A stretch of DNA of 38,477 nt, taken from positions 1-38,477 of the forward strand of contig DIHF01000016.1 of the NCBI GenBank assembly GCA_002420015.1. Reading direction: 5' to 3'. The DNA is from Micavibrio sp. UBA5703. Lineage in GTDB: Bacteria; Pseudomonadota; Alphaproteobacteria; Micavibrionales; Micavibrionaceae. The translations under genes and the position numbers were made by a program. Under the pieces are notes generated by a model, which was given only the letters and a program-made list of their open reading frames with translations, searched no databases and was not told the DNA's origin. The stretch's first letter is position 1. The number at the start of each line of letters is the position of its first letter. This document shows, in pieces, positions 21,675 through 30,571 of the stretch.

Positions 21675-22438
21675 CAGAACTTTCTGAACACAAAATCAAG
21701 AAGCGATGCGAGAATGATAAAAACCCCGAAAACCAGCCCCTGAACCATGACATAGGCAAACCCGATCCCCTCGCCCCCCGGCCCGTAGATAAGCCACGAT
21801 GTCTGCGCCATGAGATCGAGCCTTGGCGTAACAGCCGAAATCATCTGAATCGCCACGGCCATCGGGCCGAAATCGAACAAATGAATGCCATGATCGATAA
21901 TGCCCAAAATCTGGCCCATCATCCGGGCCAGAACGTAAAACGCGAGCGTTACCATCGCGGCCGTGGAAGCACTGGACAGGAACATCGAAAAAAACAGGGC
22001 GGCGTTGACCATGATGATGTTTTCAACCATCACGCTAAGCACCCACAGCGCGTGCCCCTCCCCGAACATATGCGGCCCGACGGCATATATGGTCGCGCCG
22101 ACAGCCGATCCCATTATCAAAGCCAACAGGGAAAACGCGGCGGCAAGCGAAAGCAAAAACTGAATGCGCCCGATCGGGCGCGAAAGCAAGAATTCAACAT
22201 CCTTGTTGTCGAAGGACCGCCGGACAAAGAAGACGACAAAAAGGACAAGCCCCAGAACGCTGGCCAGACGCAAGCCGCCGCTGGCGAAAACCACCGCAAA
22301 ACGGTCTTGTTCTATAACGGCGGAAGATCCCATGAACACCGCCATGCTGGCCCCAAGCGCCAGAAGGACAAGAAGGGAAATAACCAGCTTATCCCTGACG
22401 GCGGCGGTCAAAACATATGTGACAAGAGGCCAGGACAT
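21674..22438 (-). CDS. ABC-2-type transporter permease
   Basis: The 254-aa protein is almost entirely hydrophobic with about six membrane segments (KLVISLLVLLALGASMAVFMG, LRLASVLGLVLFVVFFV, FLLSLAAAFSLLALIMGSAVG, ALFFSMFLSSASTAAMVTLAFYVLA and a final GLVFGVFIILASLLDFVF). The cytoplasmic motif RRSFDNKDVEFLLSRPIGR is typical of ABC-2 permeases working with a separate ATPase. No ATPase is adjacent; the likely partner is the ABC ATPase at 29162-29902 inside the same pilus locus. The start ATG at 22438 lacks a clear ribosome-binding site. Confidence 0.8.
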   Translation of the reverse strand: MSWPLVTYVLTAAVRDKLVISLLVLLALGASMAVFMGSSAVIEQDRFAVVFASGGLRLASVLGLVLFVVFFVRRSFDNKDVEFLLSRPIGRIQFLLSLAAAFSLLALIMGSAVGATIYAVGPHMFGEGHALWVLSVMVENIIMVNAALFFSMFLSSASTAAMVTLAFYVLARMMGQILGIIDHGIHLFDFGPMAVAIQMISAVTPRLDLMAQTSWLIYGPGGEGIGFAYVMVQGLVFGVFIILASLLDFVFRKF

Positions 22439-22473
22439 AGCAACTACGATCTCTTAAAATAAAACAGCCAATT

Positions 22474-22569
22474 CGTCATTGCGAGTATCCGCAGGATACG
22501 AAGCAATCCAGTCTTTTCTTGTGGCTTTTGGATTGCCGCGTCGTCGCTTCGCTCCTCCTCGCAATGACG
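22474..22569. repeat. B-type element, full copy B3 (96 bp)
   Basis: CGTCATTGCGAG...CGCAATGACG ends, inner GAAGCAATCCA and TGGATTGC blocks, plus a GTATCC/GGATAC hairpin in the left half. It lies between the secretin and permease genes, the only member of this repeat group within the pilus locus. Confidence 0.85.
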
Positions 22570-22587
22570 GATTCCCGATTTGAACGA

Positions 22588-24534
22588 CTATAGTTTCAGA
22601 GGGCGGCGGTCGCCGGCGAACATTCTGTAGAGATCGCGGTCCGTGTTGTGGATGCTGTCCTCCGGCGCCTCAAGAATAGTCGCCTTGAGGAAAATCACCA
22701 GTTCCGTTTTCTCTACAAGGTCCCCCTGCTTACGGAACAGCGTGCCAACCATCGGCACCTCGCCAAGGCCTGGAACGCCAGCAGTATTCGATTTAGTTTT
22801 GTCCTGTAACAAACCGCCCATAACAACAGCCTGACCTGAACGGACCTGAATGACAGAGTCGATTTCCTGCACGTTAACTTCGGGAATCAATGACTCGACG
22901 TTTTCAATCGGCGGCGATGCCGTAGCTGTTACAAACTCGATCGCCGGATCACGAACCTCTTCAACGATATTGGTAATCGTCGGTCGCACTGCCATAGAAA
23001 TCGTTCCGTTATCCAGGTTGATAGAGGGTTGAACGCTGACCAGAACACCTTCAGGTATATTTTTGATATTGCTATCAATCTCAGTCGTCCGGTCTCCATC
23101 GTCATCTGTCGTCACATCGACATCAAGTTCAAAGAAAATATGATTTGTGGCGACATTAAGAACAGCCGACTGGTTGTTAATAACCGTCAACCGAGGGCTG
23201 GCCAAAGCGCGAACAGTACCAAATCCGGAAACAGCCTGTATGAACGCCTGCACATCATTGCCAGCCAATCCCAGCACAAAGTTGGAACCATCATCAAAAG
23301 TCGCAATCTGGCCGATAGGCTTGGCAGGTCCCGCTGTCGGGTTTCCACCAGCAATGAGCGTGTTCAGATACCCAACACCAGACGTGTTTACAAACGCAGC
23401 GCGACCATGCCCCCCCAGCGCATTCAAATAACCCCAGTCAATGCCTGCAGCAAACTCATCGTTAAGGGTAACCTCAAGAATTTTGGCCTCGATCAGAACC
23501 TGTGCTGTCACGGCGCGGCGCAACAGCTTAAGATAGGCATCAACCTCTTTATGGCCCTTCTCATTGGTGTACACGTTGATGATCCCGGCCTGTTTGTTGA
23601 TGCTGAAAGTCGGCGCATTTTCATCATCAGAACCGGAAGCGCCCCCGTTATTGGAATCTTCCTCTTCATCGACAGGCAAAGACTCAACATTAAGCACGAC
23701 ATCCGGCGGCGGCGGTGCGTTGATTTCGGTCGTCTTGCCATCGGCACTGGTCGTGGTCTCCGGCGCCGCAGTCGCCGTCTCGGGATTTTGTTCCGTTGCC
23801 GTAATCTTGGGGTCTTTTTTGGTCTTCAGCGCATTGCCCTGCGCGCCCTTGCCCAGAAGCTGGGTCAGGGTAACCTCAACCTCACCCCAGAAATCGGCTT
23901 CGCTCTCCGCCGCTGCCTCGAACGTGGAGCCGGTATCTGCGCCATCCCCGGAAACAACGCCGGTATTGTTTCTGACGCTGCCCGTGCTTTTGCGTATGTA
24001 ACTCAGGTAATCGACCTTGTACGTTTTGTTGTATGGCGTATCCATCTCGACCCGGAGGATTTCGTCCTTGAACTGATACCGCAGTCCGGCAATCTCCGAA
24101 ATGCGCTGGATCACCAGATCAAACGGCTTTTCGCGTGCGGTAAAGATGATTGAGCCGCGAATACGCGGGTCGAGTTCAAGGTCATACTCGGCCTGCTGGG
24201 CCAACTCAAACAGCACATCGCGTATGGGCACGGACTGGTTCACCGACACCGACACCAGCGGCATCGGCTTTAAATTTTCAGGCACGGAGGAAATATATGG
24301 CTGTAACTCCGGAACGCCCGCGCCCTCTGCCGTTGCGGAATCATCTTCCTCAACCTCAGGCATCCGCTCGGCAAGGCCGTCGCGGTAATCCTGTATCTGC
24401 ATGTCGGCGCCGCGGTCCGGCTTGGTGTAGTTGTTCATCAGATCGCAACCAGAAAGGGACAATCCCAAGACCGCCACACAGCACAAACCAAAAATCCTGC
24501 TGGCCTTGATTTTGAAAACATTGCGCTCGGTCAT
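22588..24534 (-). CDS. mshL: Type IV pilus / MSHA-type secretin (MshL-like) lipoprotein
   Basis: Outer-membrane channel through which the pilus passes. The 648-aa product has a lipoprotein signal with lipobox LSLSGC (Cys30) and an STN-like domain (about 100-165: VLFELAQQAEYDLELDPRIRGSI...). A low-complexity Thr/Pro/Asp-rich linker (about 235-310) leads to an N-domain (INVYTNEKGHKEVDAYLKLLRRAVTAQVLIEAKILEVTL). The secretin core ends with VVMGGLLQDKTKSNTAGVPGLGEVPMVGTLFRK and TELVIFLKATIL. MSHA type is inferred from the lipoprotein start and single STN domain; PilQ-type AMIN domains are absent. GGAGAG precedes the ATG. A candidate promoter lies at 24609-24637. Confidence 0.9.
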   Translation of the reverse strand: MTERNVFKIKASRIFGLCCVAVLGLSLSGCDLMNNYTKPDRGADMQIQDYRDGLAERMPEVEEDDSATAEGAGVPELQPYISSVPENLKPMPLVSVSVNQSVPIRDVLFELAQQAEYDLELDPRIRGSIIFTAREKPFDLVIQRISEIAGLRYQFKDEILRVEMDTPYNKTYKVDYLSYIRKSTGSVRNNTGVVSGDGADTGSTFEAAAESEADFWGEVEVTLTQLLGKGAQGNALKTKKDPKITATEQNPETATAAPETTTSADGKTTEINAPPPPDVVLNVESLPVDEEEDSNNGGASGSDDENAPTFSINKQAGIINVYTNEKGHKEVDAYLKLLRRAVTAQVLIEAKILEVTLNDEFAAGIDWGYLNALGGHGRAAFVNTSGVGYLNTLIAGGNPTAGPAKPIGQIATFDDGSNFVLGLAGNDVQAFIQAVSGFGTVRALASPRLTVINNQSAVLNVATNHIFFELDVDVTTDDDGDRTTEIDSNIKNIPEGVLVSVQPSINLDNGTISMAVRPTITNIVEEVRDPAIEFVTATASPPIENVESLIPEVNVQEIDSVIQVRSGQAVVMGGLLQDKTKSNTAGVPGLGEVPMVGTLFRKQGDLVEKTELVIFLKATILEAPEDSIHNTDRDLYRMFAGDRRPLKL

Positions 24535-24608
24535 AGGAACAACTCTCCGGAAGATAAAAAAATATGGCGTAGACAGCCGCGAATCAGTGAAGGATTTTCA
24601 CTGCCGAC

Positions 24609-24637
24609 ATTACATCATAACAACCCTACCCAGGCAA
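24609..24637 (-). promoter_or_regulatory. Candidate sigma70 promoter for the secretin gene
   Basis: On the minus strand TTGCCT (24632-24637), 17-base spacer, TGTAAT (24609-24614): 4 of 6 and 5 of 6 consensus matches. A CAGTGAA/TTCACTG hairpin follows in the leader (about 24585-24603). This would start a second pilus transcript for secretin, permease, repeat protein and AraC-type regulator. Confidence 0.45.
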
Positions 24638-24686
24638 GTGCCGCCAAGCGTCCCGCCGGAATTACCCCTTGCAAATAGCGTATGTT

Positions 24687-25829
24687 TCAGTCGCGGAACG
24701 ACAGCAAAGACGTATCGACCGCCTGCAAAGTGTCGGAAGACTTTCCGGCCTTACCGGCCAGCTTGATTTGCTGGACCTTTACTTTCATGTCTGAAGGCTT
24801 GTCGGAATTGCTGATCGTCGAATCTTCGGAAAGCATGCCTTCCCTATACAGCCTGAGCAGGGACTGATCAAAAGTGCACATGCCGATCGCGTTGTTCGAC
24901 TCCATAACATCGGAAATTTTTGAAATCTTCCCGGTCAAAATCAGCTCCCTGACAAGCCCCTGATTAAGCATGATTTCTATGACGGGCGTAACCCCGCCTT
25001 TAAGCGAAGGCAAAAGCCTTTGCGATATAATCGCCTTCAGGTTCATGGAAAGATTGAGGCGAATCTGGTTGTGGTAATCCTCTGGAAACAGGTTCACGAT
25101 ACGCTCGATCGCCTGATAGGAGTTGTTGGTGTGAATAGTCGCCAGACACAAATGCCCCGTTTCGGCAATGGCAAGCGCCTGCTCCATTACCACGCGGTCG
25201 CGGATCTCCCCCACCAGAATGACGTCCGGCCTCTGGCGCAATGAGTTCTTCATCGCCATGGCAAAACTTTCGGTATCGACGCCAACCTCTCTTTGCGTCA
25301 CGACGCATTTTTTATGCTCATGGAAATATTCGATCGGGTCTTCAATCGTGATAATATGGCCTTTTTCAGTCACATTCCTGTGATCGATCATGGCGGCCAG
25401 CGTCGTGGATTTTCCCGACCCCGTCATTCCGGTAATCAGAATAAGCCCACGCCTTTCCATCGCCAGCTTTTCGAGGATCTTGGGCAGCTTCAAATCGGCA
25501 AAGCTCGGAATTTTCGTTACGATCCGCCGGATGACCAAGGCGGGGATCTGACGCTGCCGCAGGACGTTGACGCGAAAGCGGCCATACTGCCCCATATCGA
25601 GCGCCGTATTGAGTTCCATCTGCGAATCAAACTCACGCCGCTGACGGGTCGTCAGCATGGAGTTAAGTATTTCCTCTATTTTCTCCGGCGTTAAAAGTTC
25701 GCTGGAAATATTGATCATATCGTTATCGGTCCGCAGGCACGGCGCGTGTCCGACCGTCAGATAAAGGTCGCTGGCCTTATATTCATTCATTGCGTTGAGG
25801 TAGGTGAATATGACCGGCGCGTTGCTCAA
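24687..25829 (-). CDS. pilU: PilT/PilU-type retraction ATPase (PilU-like)
   Basis: Hexameric cytoplasmic ATPase. The 380-aa product has the N-terminal PAS-like part (SDLYLTVG, 20-27), Walker A GMTGSGKST (134-142), Asp box TIEDPIEYF, Walker B VILVGEIRD and His box ATIHTNNSYQAIERI. The end (AIGMCTFDQSLLRLYREG) matches PilU better than PilT, which usually has AIRNLIRE instead. Its start is TTG at 25829 overlapping the pilT stop (TTTTGA), supported by GAGGGG upstream; the next ATG (25790) would remove conserved residues. It is coupled to pilT. In other bacteria PilU acts only together with PilT to increase retraction force. Confidence 0.9.
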   Translation of the reverse strand: MSNAPVIFTYLNAMNEYKASDLYLTVGHAPCLRTDNDMINISSELLTPEKIEEILNSMLTTRQRREFDSQMELNTALDMGQYGRFRVNVLRQRQIPALVIRRIVTKIPSFADLKLPKILEKLAMERRGLILITGMTGSGKSTTLAAMIDHRNVTEKGHIITIEDPIEYFHEHKKCVVTQREVGVDTESFAMAMKNSLRQRPDVILVGEIRDRVVMEQALAIAETGHLCLATIHTNNSYQAIERIVNLFPEDYHNQIRLNLSMNLKAIISQRLLPSLKGGVTPVIEIMLNQGLVRELILTGKISKISDVMESNNAIGMCTFDQSLLRLYREGMLSEDSTISNSDKPSDMKVKVQQIKLAGKAGKSSDTLQAVDTSLLSFRD

Positions 25830-26980
25830 AATGAATACCCCTCGCCGCCTTTTCTGACGGCGGAATCAATATCGGCACTGGATGTATCACCAATACGCCC
25901 GCCACCCAGGGCCGTAGCAGCATATTCGCTGTCCTGCTCATCGCTGCTTTCCTCGGAAGTCTTCATAAGTGTGCTGCGCGCCTCTTCCTTGTCGATAATT
26001 CCGGCCTCAAGAAGGTTGGAAACCGCCTCCTCCATGGTAATCATCCCGTAGCGGGAGCCCGTCTGCATCATTGAATACATCTGGGCGATCTGGTTTTCGC
26101 GGATCAGGTTGCGCACAGCGTTCGTGCCCACCAGAATTTCATAAGCGCCGACCCTGCCGCCGTTCACACGGCGGAGCAGCGTTTGCGCCACCACGCCCTG
26201 AAGCGAGCTGGCCAGCATGGCGCGCACCATCTCCTTATCGCCCGTCGGGAACACGTCGATCACGCGATCGATGGTTTTGGCGGCCGAACTGGCGTGCAAG
26301 GTTGCAAACACAAGGTGACCGGTTTCGGCGGCGGTAAGCGCCAGAGAAACGGTTTCATAATCGCGCATCTCGCCCACAAGGATCACATCTGGGTCTTCGC
26401 GCAACGCGCTTTTCAGAGCGCGGGCAAAGGAATTCGTATCCGTCCCGACCTCGCGGTGGTTGACAAGGCTCTTTTTCGACGTGTGAAAAAATTCGACCGG
26501 GTCTTCGATCGTCAGGATATGCTTTGATTCATGCAAGTTAATGTGGTTGACCATTGAGGCCAGCGTCGTCGACTTACCGCTGCCCGTCGGACCGGTAATC
26601 AGGATAATACCTTTTTCCAGCTCCGCGAAACGCCGCATGATAGGCGGCAGTTCAAGCTCCTCCATCGTCGGCACGACAGATGGAATGGTCCGGAACACAC
26701 CGGAAGAACCAAGGCGCGTCGTAAACGCATTCACCCGAAAACGCGCCTTTTCGCCCAGCGCGATAGCAAAGTCGATCTCAAGATTCTTTTCGTATTCGGC
26801 GCGCTGATCTTCCGACATGACCGAGTACAGCATGGCGCGTATGGCATCGCTGGAAAGCGAGTCGCCTTTGACCCTCTTCATTATACCGTCGGATCGGATA
26901 ATCGGCGGGCTGCCCGCGCTCAAGTGCAAGTCCGAGGCCTTGTTTTGCATGGTAAAAGCGAGAAGCTGTGTCAGATCCAC
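25826..26980 (-). CDS. pilT: Type IV pilus retraction ATPase PilT
   Basis: Drives pilus disassembly for twitching, adhesion and uptake. The 384-aa product shows SDLHLSAG (16-23), Walker A GPTGSGKST (130-138), TIEDPVEF, Walker B VILVGEMRD, His box ATLHASSAAKTIDRV and AVRNLIRENQ, the PilT-specific C-terminal motif. An extra acidic tail of about 45 residues (SEESSDEQDSEYAATALGGGR...) extends past typical PilT (about 345 aa). The start is GTG at 26980 with AAGGA nine bases upstream. It follows the prepilin peptidase gene and overlaps pilU by four bases. Confidence 0.94.
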   Translation of the reverse strand: MDLTQLLAFTMQNKASDLHLSAGSPPIIRSDGIMKRVKGDSLSSDAIRAMLYSVMSEDQRAEYEKNLEIDFAIALGEKARFRVNAFTTRLGSSGVFRTIPSVVPTMEELELPPIMRRFAELEKGIILITGPTGSGKSTTLASMVNHINLHESKHILTIEDPVEFFHTSKKSLVNHREVGTDTNSFARALKSALREDPDVILVGEMRDYETVSLALTAAETGHLVFATLHASSAAKTIDRVIDVFPTGDKEMVRAMLASSLQGVVAQTLLRRVNGGRVGAYEILVGTNAVRNLIRENQIAQMYSMMQTGSRYGMITMEEAVSNLLEAGIIDKEEARSTLMKTSEESSDEQDSEYAATALGGGRIGDTSSADIDSAVRKGGEGYSF

Positions 26981-27076
26981 GAGTGATATCCTTCTGTAAT
27001 CAGTGCCTAATATAGTTTTAACGCATTAATATAAATGGAAGGTAAAGAACGTTACCTCTTGTGATTCTACTGGTTT

Positions 27077-27874
27077 TTAAAGAAAAAGAGAACCTTGAAG
27101 AAGCAAAACGGCATAAAGTGATGTGATTAGCGCAGGACCGAAGGGAAAAACCGCCTCTTTTTTAATTCTTTGCCAGATCACGGCAAAAACAACCCCCGCA
27201 ACCCCCGACAAAATCAAAAACGCAGGCAGCCCCGAAAATCCGAGCCAAAGGCCCGCAACGGCGAAAAATTTAACATCGCCAAAACCAAGTGAATCTTTTT
27301 TTAGCAGCTTGCCCATGCCGTACCCCAAGAGCCACGACAGGACCGCATAAAATACCGCCGCCCCCGCATACGCGGCAGCCAGCTCCGGACCACCTGCCCC
27401 AAAAAAAACCTCATACAGCAATTTCGCGGCCCCTATAACGCCCACAATCATCACAAGCTGATCCGGCAAAATCATGTGATCGAGGTCGATGACCAGTAAA
27501 GCCGCCAAAAACGGCACGGTGGCCATGATGAAAAAGGTCTGCGCCTGAAACCCGAACACCGCATAAGCGCCAAGACAGGCCAGAACAACGCCAAGCTCGG
27601 TCAGCGGATAACGGGTAGGTATCTTTGCGCCGCACTGCCGACATTTCCCGCGCAGGAAAACCCATGAAAAAACCGGCACCAGATCGGCCACGGAAAGCAC
27701 GCGCCCGCAAGATATGCACACCGAGCGCCCTGCCTTGGGATCGGTCGCTTTTTTAGAAGGTCCAAAAGCCCAGGATATATTGCGAGGGATGCGGTATATC
27801 AGCGCGGTCGAAAAGCTGCCCAGCGCAAGCCCCAACGCCGCAACGATCAGCACCTCTAAAAAGACTGGATACAT
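27077..27874 (-). CDS. pilD: Prepilin peptidase / N-methyltransferase (PilD-type)
   Basis: Inner-membrane aspartic protease that cuts prepilins after Gly and methylates the new N terminus. The 265-aa protein has the N-terminal GLALGSFSTALIYRIPR motif and a cytoplasmic zinc-binding loop with C-x2-C pairs (CISCGR and CRQCGAK). The two catalytic Asp motifs are VIDLDHMILPD and GFGDVKFF, with about seven to eight membrane segments. I chose the ATG at 27874 (AGG seven bases upstream); a TTG codon directly precedes it. Its expected substrate here is the prepilin at 18930-19673. Confidence 0.94.
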   Translation of the reverse strand: MYPVFLEVLIVAALGLALGSFSTALIYRIPRNISWAFGPSKKATDPKAGRSVCISCGRVLSVADLVPVFSWVFLRGKCRQCGAKIPTRYPLTELGVVLACLGAYAVFGFQAQTFFIMATVPFLAALLVIDLDHMILPDQLVMIVGVIGAAKLLYEVFFGAGGPELAAAYAGAAVFYAVLSWLLGYGMGKLLKKDSLGFGDVKFFAVAGLWLGFSGLPAFLILSGVAGVVFAVIWQRIKKEAVFPFGPALITSLYAVLLLQGSLFL

Positions 27875-27889
27875 CAAAGAACCTGATGT

Positions 27890-29098
27890 TTAGCGGATAT
27901 TGGCAAGCCGTTCATAAACGGATTCACGCGGTATGGTTTCGCCGCGCCCGTAGATAGAATCCAGTTCCAGAGCCTGCTCGTAATATTTAACCGCCTCGCT
28001 CTTGGAACCGGCGCGGTCGGCGATCACGGCCATATTATAGACATGCCCCGCATTGTTAGGCTCCATGCTCGAAGCTATCCCAAGGAAATGCAGAGCTTCC
28101 TCAAGATTCCCAAGCTTGGCCTGAACGACGGCGATCTGCGCCGCCACACCTGCGTTATTCGGCTGCTCTTCGCGCAAATCAAGAAGGCGGCGCAGCGCGA
28201 CAGACGGATACTTCGTCCCCAAAAGGCCCAGCATATTCACCTGAGCCTCCGTATTGTTGGGATCGACTGCCGCCAGCTCCTCATAGGCGCCGATTGCGGC
28301 ATCGAAACGCCCCAGATGTTGAAGCGAAACCGCACGCCCCATCAGAACGCGAGGGTCGCGCTTGTTATTCTCGTAAAGCCGGTCATACATATCAAGTGCA
28401 GCCCCGTAACGCCCCAGCTTCATAGCTCTGGTCGCGGCAACCAGTTGCGCCTTACGGCTGTCCGGGGCAGCCTCTTTCGTCACCACGACGAGTTTCGACG
28501 CAGGCTGCAACTTCGGGTTTACCTTGTGCGGCGCATTGGCCCCCATTTCCCCGGTCGGCACCAAAGCCTCGGCATCGAAAAATACATTTTCATCAATTGC
28601 CGCCGGTTCCTCAACCGGAGGAATTTCGGTTGCCGCAGGTACATCTGGTGCAGCCGCAGCCGACGGATCGGCCTGTGGGCTAGCCAAAGCGGCGGCATCG
28701 GGGGATGGGACGGTCCCACTCACCTCCTGCGGCACAGAGGGAACGGTCCCGGCAGGCACCTGTACCGATCCTTCCGGTGCAGGGGATTCCGGCACAGGCG
28801 ATCCCACCGATGCCGATTCAGGCATCGGCTCGGGCATAGGAGAAAGCTCAGGCTCAAGCGACAACGCCGGGGCAGTTTCGACCTTCACTTCCTTCGGCTC
28901 ATCCGCAGCGGCAAGCTCCGGAAAGGGATTCTTGCTCTTTTGCGGGACCGGCGCGGGAGGATCGGGAAGTATATTGTTGAGAGATATCTCTTCCTGCGCA
29001 CGAACAACAGGCACGCTCACGACTGCAAAAAACGCCGTCGCCGCCACTAAAAACAGCGCTCTGAAAGAACATACCCGCGAAAAAACTGCTAATGCCAT
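27890..29098 (-). CDS. Secreted TPR protein of the pilus locus (MshN-like position)
   Basis: The 402-aa product starts with a signal peptide (FRALFLVAATAFFAVVSVPVVRAQ) and a long Pro/Ala/Glu/Ser-rich stretch (about 38-170). TPR repeats cover about 205-395, with units such as AMKLGRYGAALDMYDRLYENNKRDPRVLMGRA, LGRFDAAIGAYEELAAVDPNN and SEAVKYYEQALELDS. The layout of exported anchor, disordered linker and TPR matches pilus accessory proteins such as MshN or PilF-like factors that help secretin assembly; orthology is inferred from position and architecture. It lies 63 bases after the ABC ATPase gene and directly before pilD. Confidence 0.8.
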   Translation of the reverse strand: MALAVFSRVCSFRALFLVAATAFFAVVSVPVVRAQEEISLNNILPDPPAPVPQKSKNPFPELAAADEPKEVKVETAPALSLEPELSPMPEPMPESASVGSPVPESPAPEGSVQVPAGTVPSVPQEVSGTVPSPDAAALASPQADPSAAAAPDVPAATEIPPVEEPAAIDENVFFDAEALVPTGEMGANAPHKVNPKLQPASKLVVVTKEAAPDSRKAQLVAATRAMKLGRYGAALDMYDRLYENNKRDPRVLMGRAVSLQHLGRFDAAIGAYEELAAVDPNNTEAQVNMLGLLGTKYPSVALRRLLDLREEQPNNAGVAAQIAVVQAKLGNLEEALHFLGIASSMEPNNAGHVYNMAVIADRAGSKSEAVKYYEQALELDSIYGRGETIPRESVYERLANIR

Positions 29099-29161
29099 TT
29101 AGAAACCGTCCAGACTATGAACAACTGACGAATCCGCATGAAGCGGATATACAGAGTCTTA

Positions 29162-29902
29162 TCACGCTGCCACCCTATTCTCAATGAATTGTAAAAAAGC
29201 ACGCTCAAGATTCTTTGTATTTGTTTTTTCTTTCAGACCGGCGGGCGTTCCGGTGTGCATGATCACACTGTTATGAAGCACCGTCACCCTGTCGCAAATC
29301 TCCTCCATATCCGCAAGGATATGGGAACTAAAGAAAATCGTACGGCCTTCCGACTTGATTTCAGAAAGCATGTCCTTGACCAAGGTGCGCGCCCGCGGAT
29401 CAAGGCCGCTCATGGGTTCATCGAGGATAAGCAAGGGGCATCCCGTAAGAATAGTGCCCAGCAAACCCAGCTTTTGCCGCATCCCCTTTGAATAGGTCTG
29501 CACCCGCCGCTTGAGCGCCCCCCTGTCCAGAGCCAGCCTCTCCGCAGCCTGCGCCACAACCTCACTGTCGAATCGCTGATTGTAGAGCCTGAGCGAAAAG
29601 CGCAAAAACTCAAAGCCCGTCAAAAACCAGGGCGGCTCAAAACGCTCGGGCAGATACGCCAGCCTGGCCTTGCTTTCACGGCTGGTGCACGGCGCGCCGA
29701 AAATGCTGATTTTTCCACTGTCCTGTTCCCGCAACCCTAATATAGCCTTAATCAAAGTCGTCTTGCCGGCACCATTCAAACCCATCAAACCGAACGACTC
29801 GCCAGCATCAACCTGAAAGGATATATCGCGGATGACCGGATCGGCCCCGTAAGAGACATTCACGTTTTCAATGAGAAGAGCTGCTTTTCCGTTTGTACTC
29901 AT
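29162..29902 (-). CDS. ABC transporter ATP-binding protein
   Basis: The 246-aa nucleotide-binding subunit has Walker A GLNGAGKTT (about 42-50), Q-loop region LAYLPERFEPP, signature YSKGMRQKLGLLG (about 138-150), Walker B LLILDEPMSGLDP (about 158-170) and H-loop FFSSHI. The sequence type (GLMGLNGAGKTTLIKAILGL, then EPP at the Q-loop) is that of ABC-2 exporters. It is embedded in the pilus operon between the PilP-like and TPR genes. No permease is adjacent; the ABC-2 permease at 21674-22438 is the likely partner. Myxococcus pil loci also carry ABC genes (pilHI) needed for piliation. Confidence 0.9.
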   Translation of the reverse strand: MSTNGKAALLIENVNVSYGADPVIRDISFQVDAGESFGLMGLNGAGKTTLIKAILGLREQDSGKISIFGAPCTSRESKARLAYLPERFEPPWFLTGFEFLRFSLRLYNQRFDSEVVAQAAERLALDRGALKRRVQTYSKGMRQKLGLLGTILTGCPLLILDEPMSGLDPRARTLVKDMLSEIKSEGRTIFFSSHILADMEEICDRVTVLHNSVIMHTGTPAGLKEKTNTKNLERAFLQFIENRVAA

Positions 29903-29941
29903 ATTAAATCCGCACGCTTCTTTCTAAATCTACAGTCATCA

Positions 29942-30571
29942 TCATTGTAAAAATATGCGCGCATCAAGATTAAATCGCTGATGAGGGCGCAAGCGAATGG
30001 GGAAAATCTGGTTTGTGTACGGATCATGCCACTTAAGCTCAATATACTCCTTGAACACGACAAGATCGACCGCCTCGGGCGGAACGGCATCCGGTGTCAC
30101 GCGCTTTTCATTCAGCCAGATCGTCCAGTCGTCATGCGCGACATAAACGATTCCCGCCAACCTCAACTCCCTTTGCTCCGGCGGCGGCTTGGGAAGTTCC
30201 TCACCGGGAACGGATGCGCGCAACTCGGCCTCCGTGGGCGGCCGCACCGAGCCTTGTGCCCGCTTGGCCTCCATAATGGCCGTATATTCCCAATAGGTGA
30301 ATAACAGCGAAGTCATATCATTGGGATTGACCTCAGGCATCACAAACTTCTCAGGCTTTTTCTGTTCGCCCCCCTCCTGCTGCCCTTCCACAGGCTGCTG
30401 CGCCCCGATATTCGGATCAACGACGACCGAGCCGTCCACAGCATCTTGCGCAAGAGACGCGCCCGACATAACGCTCAAACCGATCAAAAGACCCAGGAAA
30501 AAGGCAGGCAACACCCTGCCGACCGAGCCTGTCTTGTGTCCGAATAAAGTTTTTAAAAGGCTGCCTGTCAT
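29942..30571 (-). CDS. PilP/MshK-like pilus assembly protein
   Basis: The 209-aa product has an N-terminal hydrophobic segment (LPAFFLGLLIGLSVMSGASLAQ, about 21-42), acting as signal or anchor. A Gln/Glu/Pro-rich linker follows (VEGQQEGGEQKKPEK). The small C-terminal beta-domain (LRLAGIVYVAHDDWTIWLNEKRVTPDAVP..., ending FPIRLRPHQRFNLDARIFLQ) resembles the MshK/PilP/GspC-type domain that contacts the secretin. Its place after the PilO-like gene, with a four-base overlap, supports this. Sequence identity to named proteins is low by eye, so the name rests on architecture and context. Confidence 0.7.
   Translation of the reverse strand: MTGSLLKTLFGHKTGSVGRVLPAFFLGLLIGLSVMSGASLAQDAVDGSVVVDPNIGAQQPVEGQQEGGEQKKPEKFVMPEVNPNDMTSLLFTYWEYTAIMEAKRAQGSVRPPTEAELRASVPGEELPKPPPEQRELRLAGIVYVAHDDWTIWLNEKRVTPDAVPPEAVDLVVFKEYIELKWHDPYTNQIFPIRLRPHQRFNLDARIFLQ

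Noticed and set aside
21674..22438. Permease as an independent transporter unrelated to pili
   Set aside because: Not excluded, but the matching ATPase lies inside the same pilus gene run and no other ABC gene is in the window, so the paired reading is preferred.
23029..24153. Plus-strand open frame of 374 codons opposite the secretin
   Set aside because: Antisense to a complete secretin gene, with no recognisable domains.
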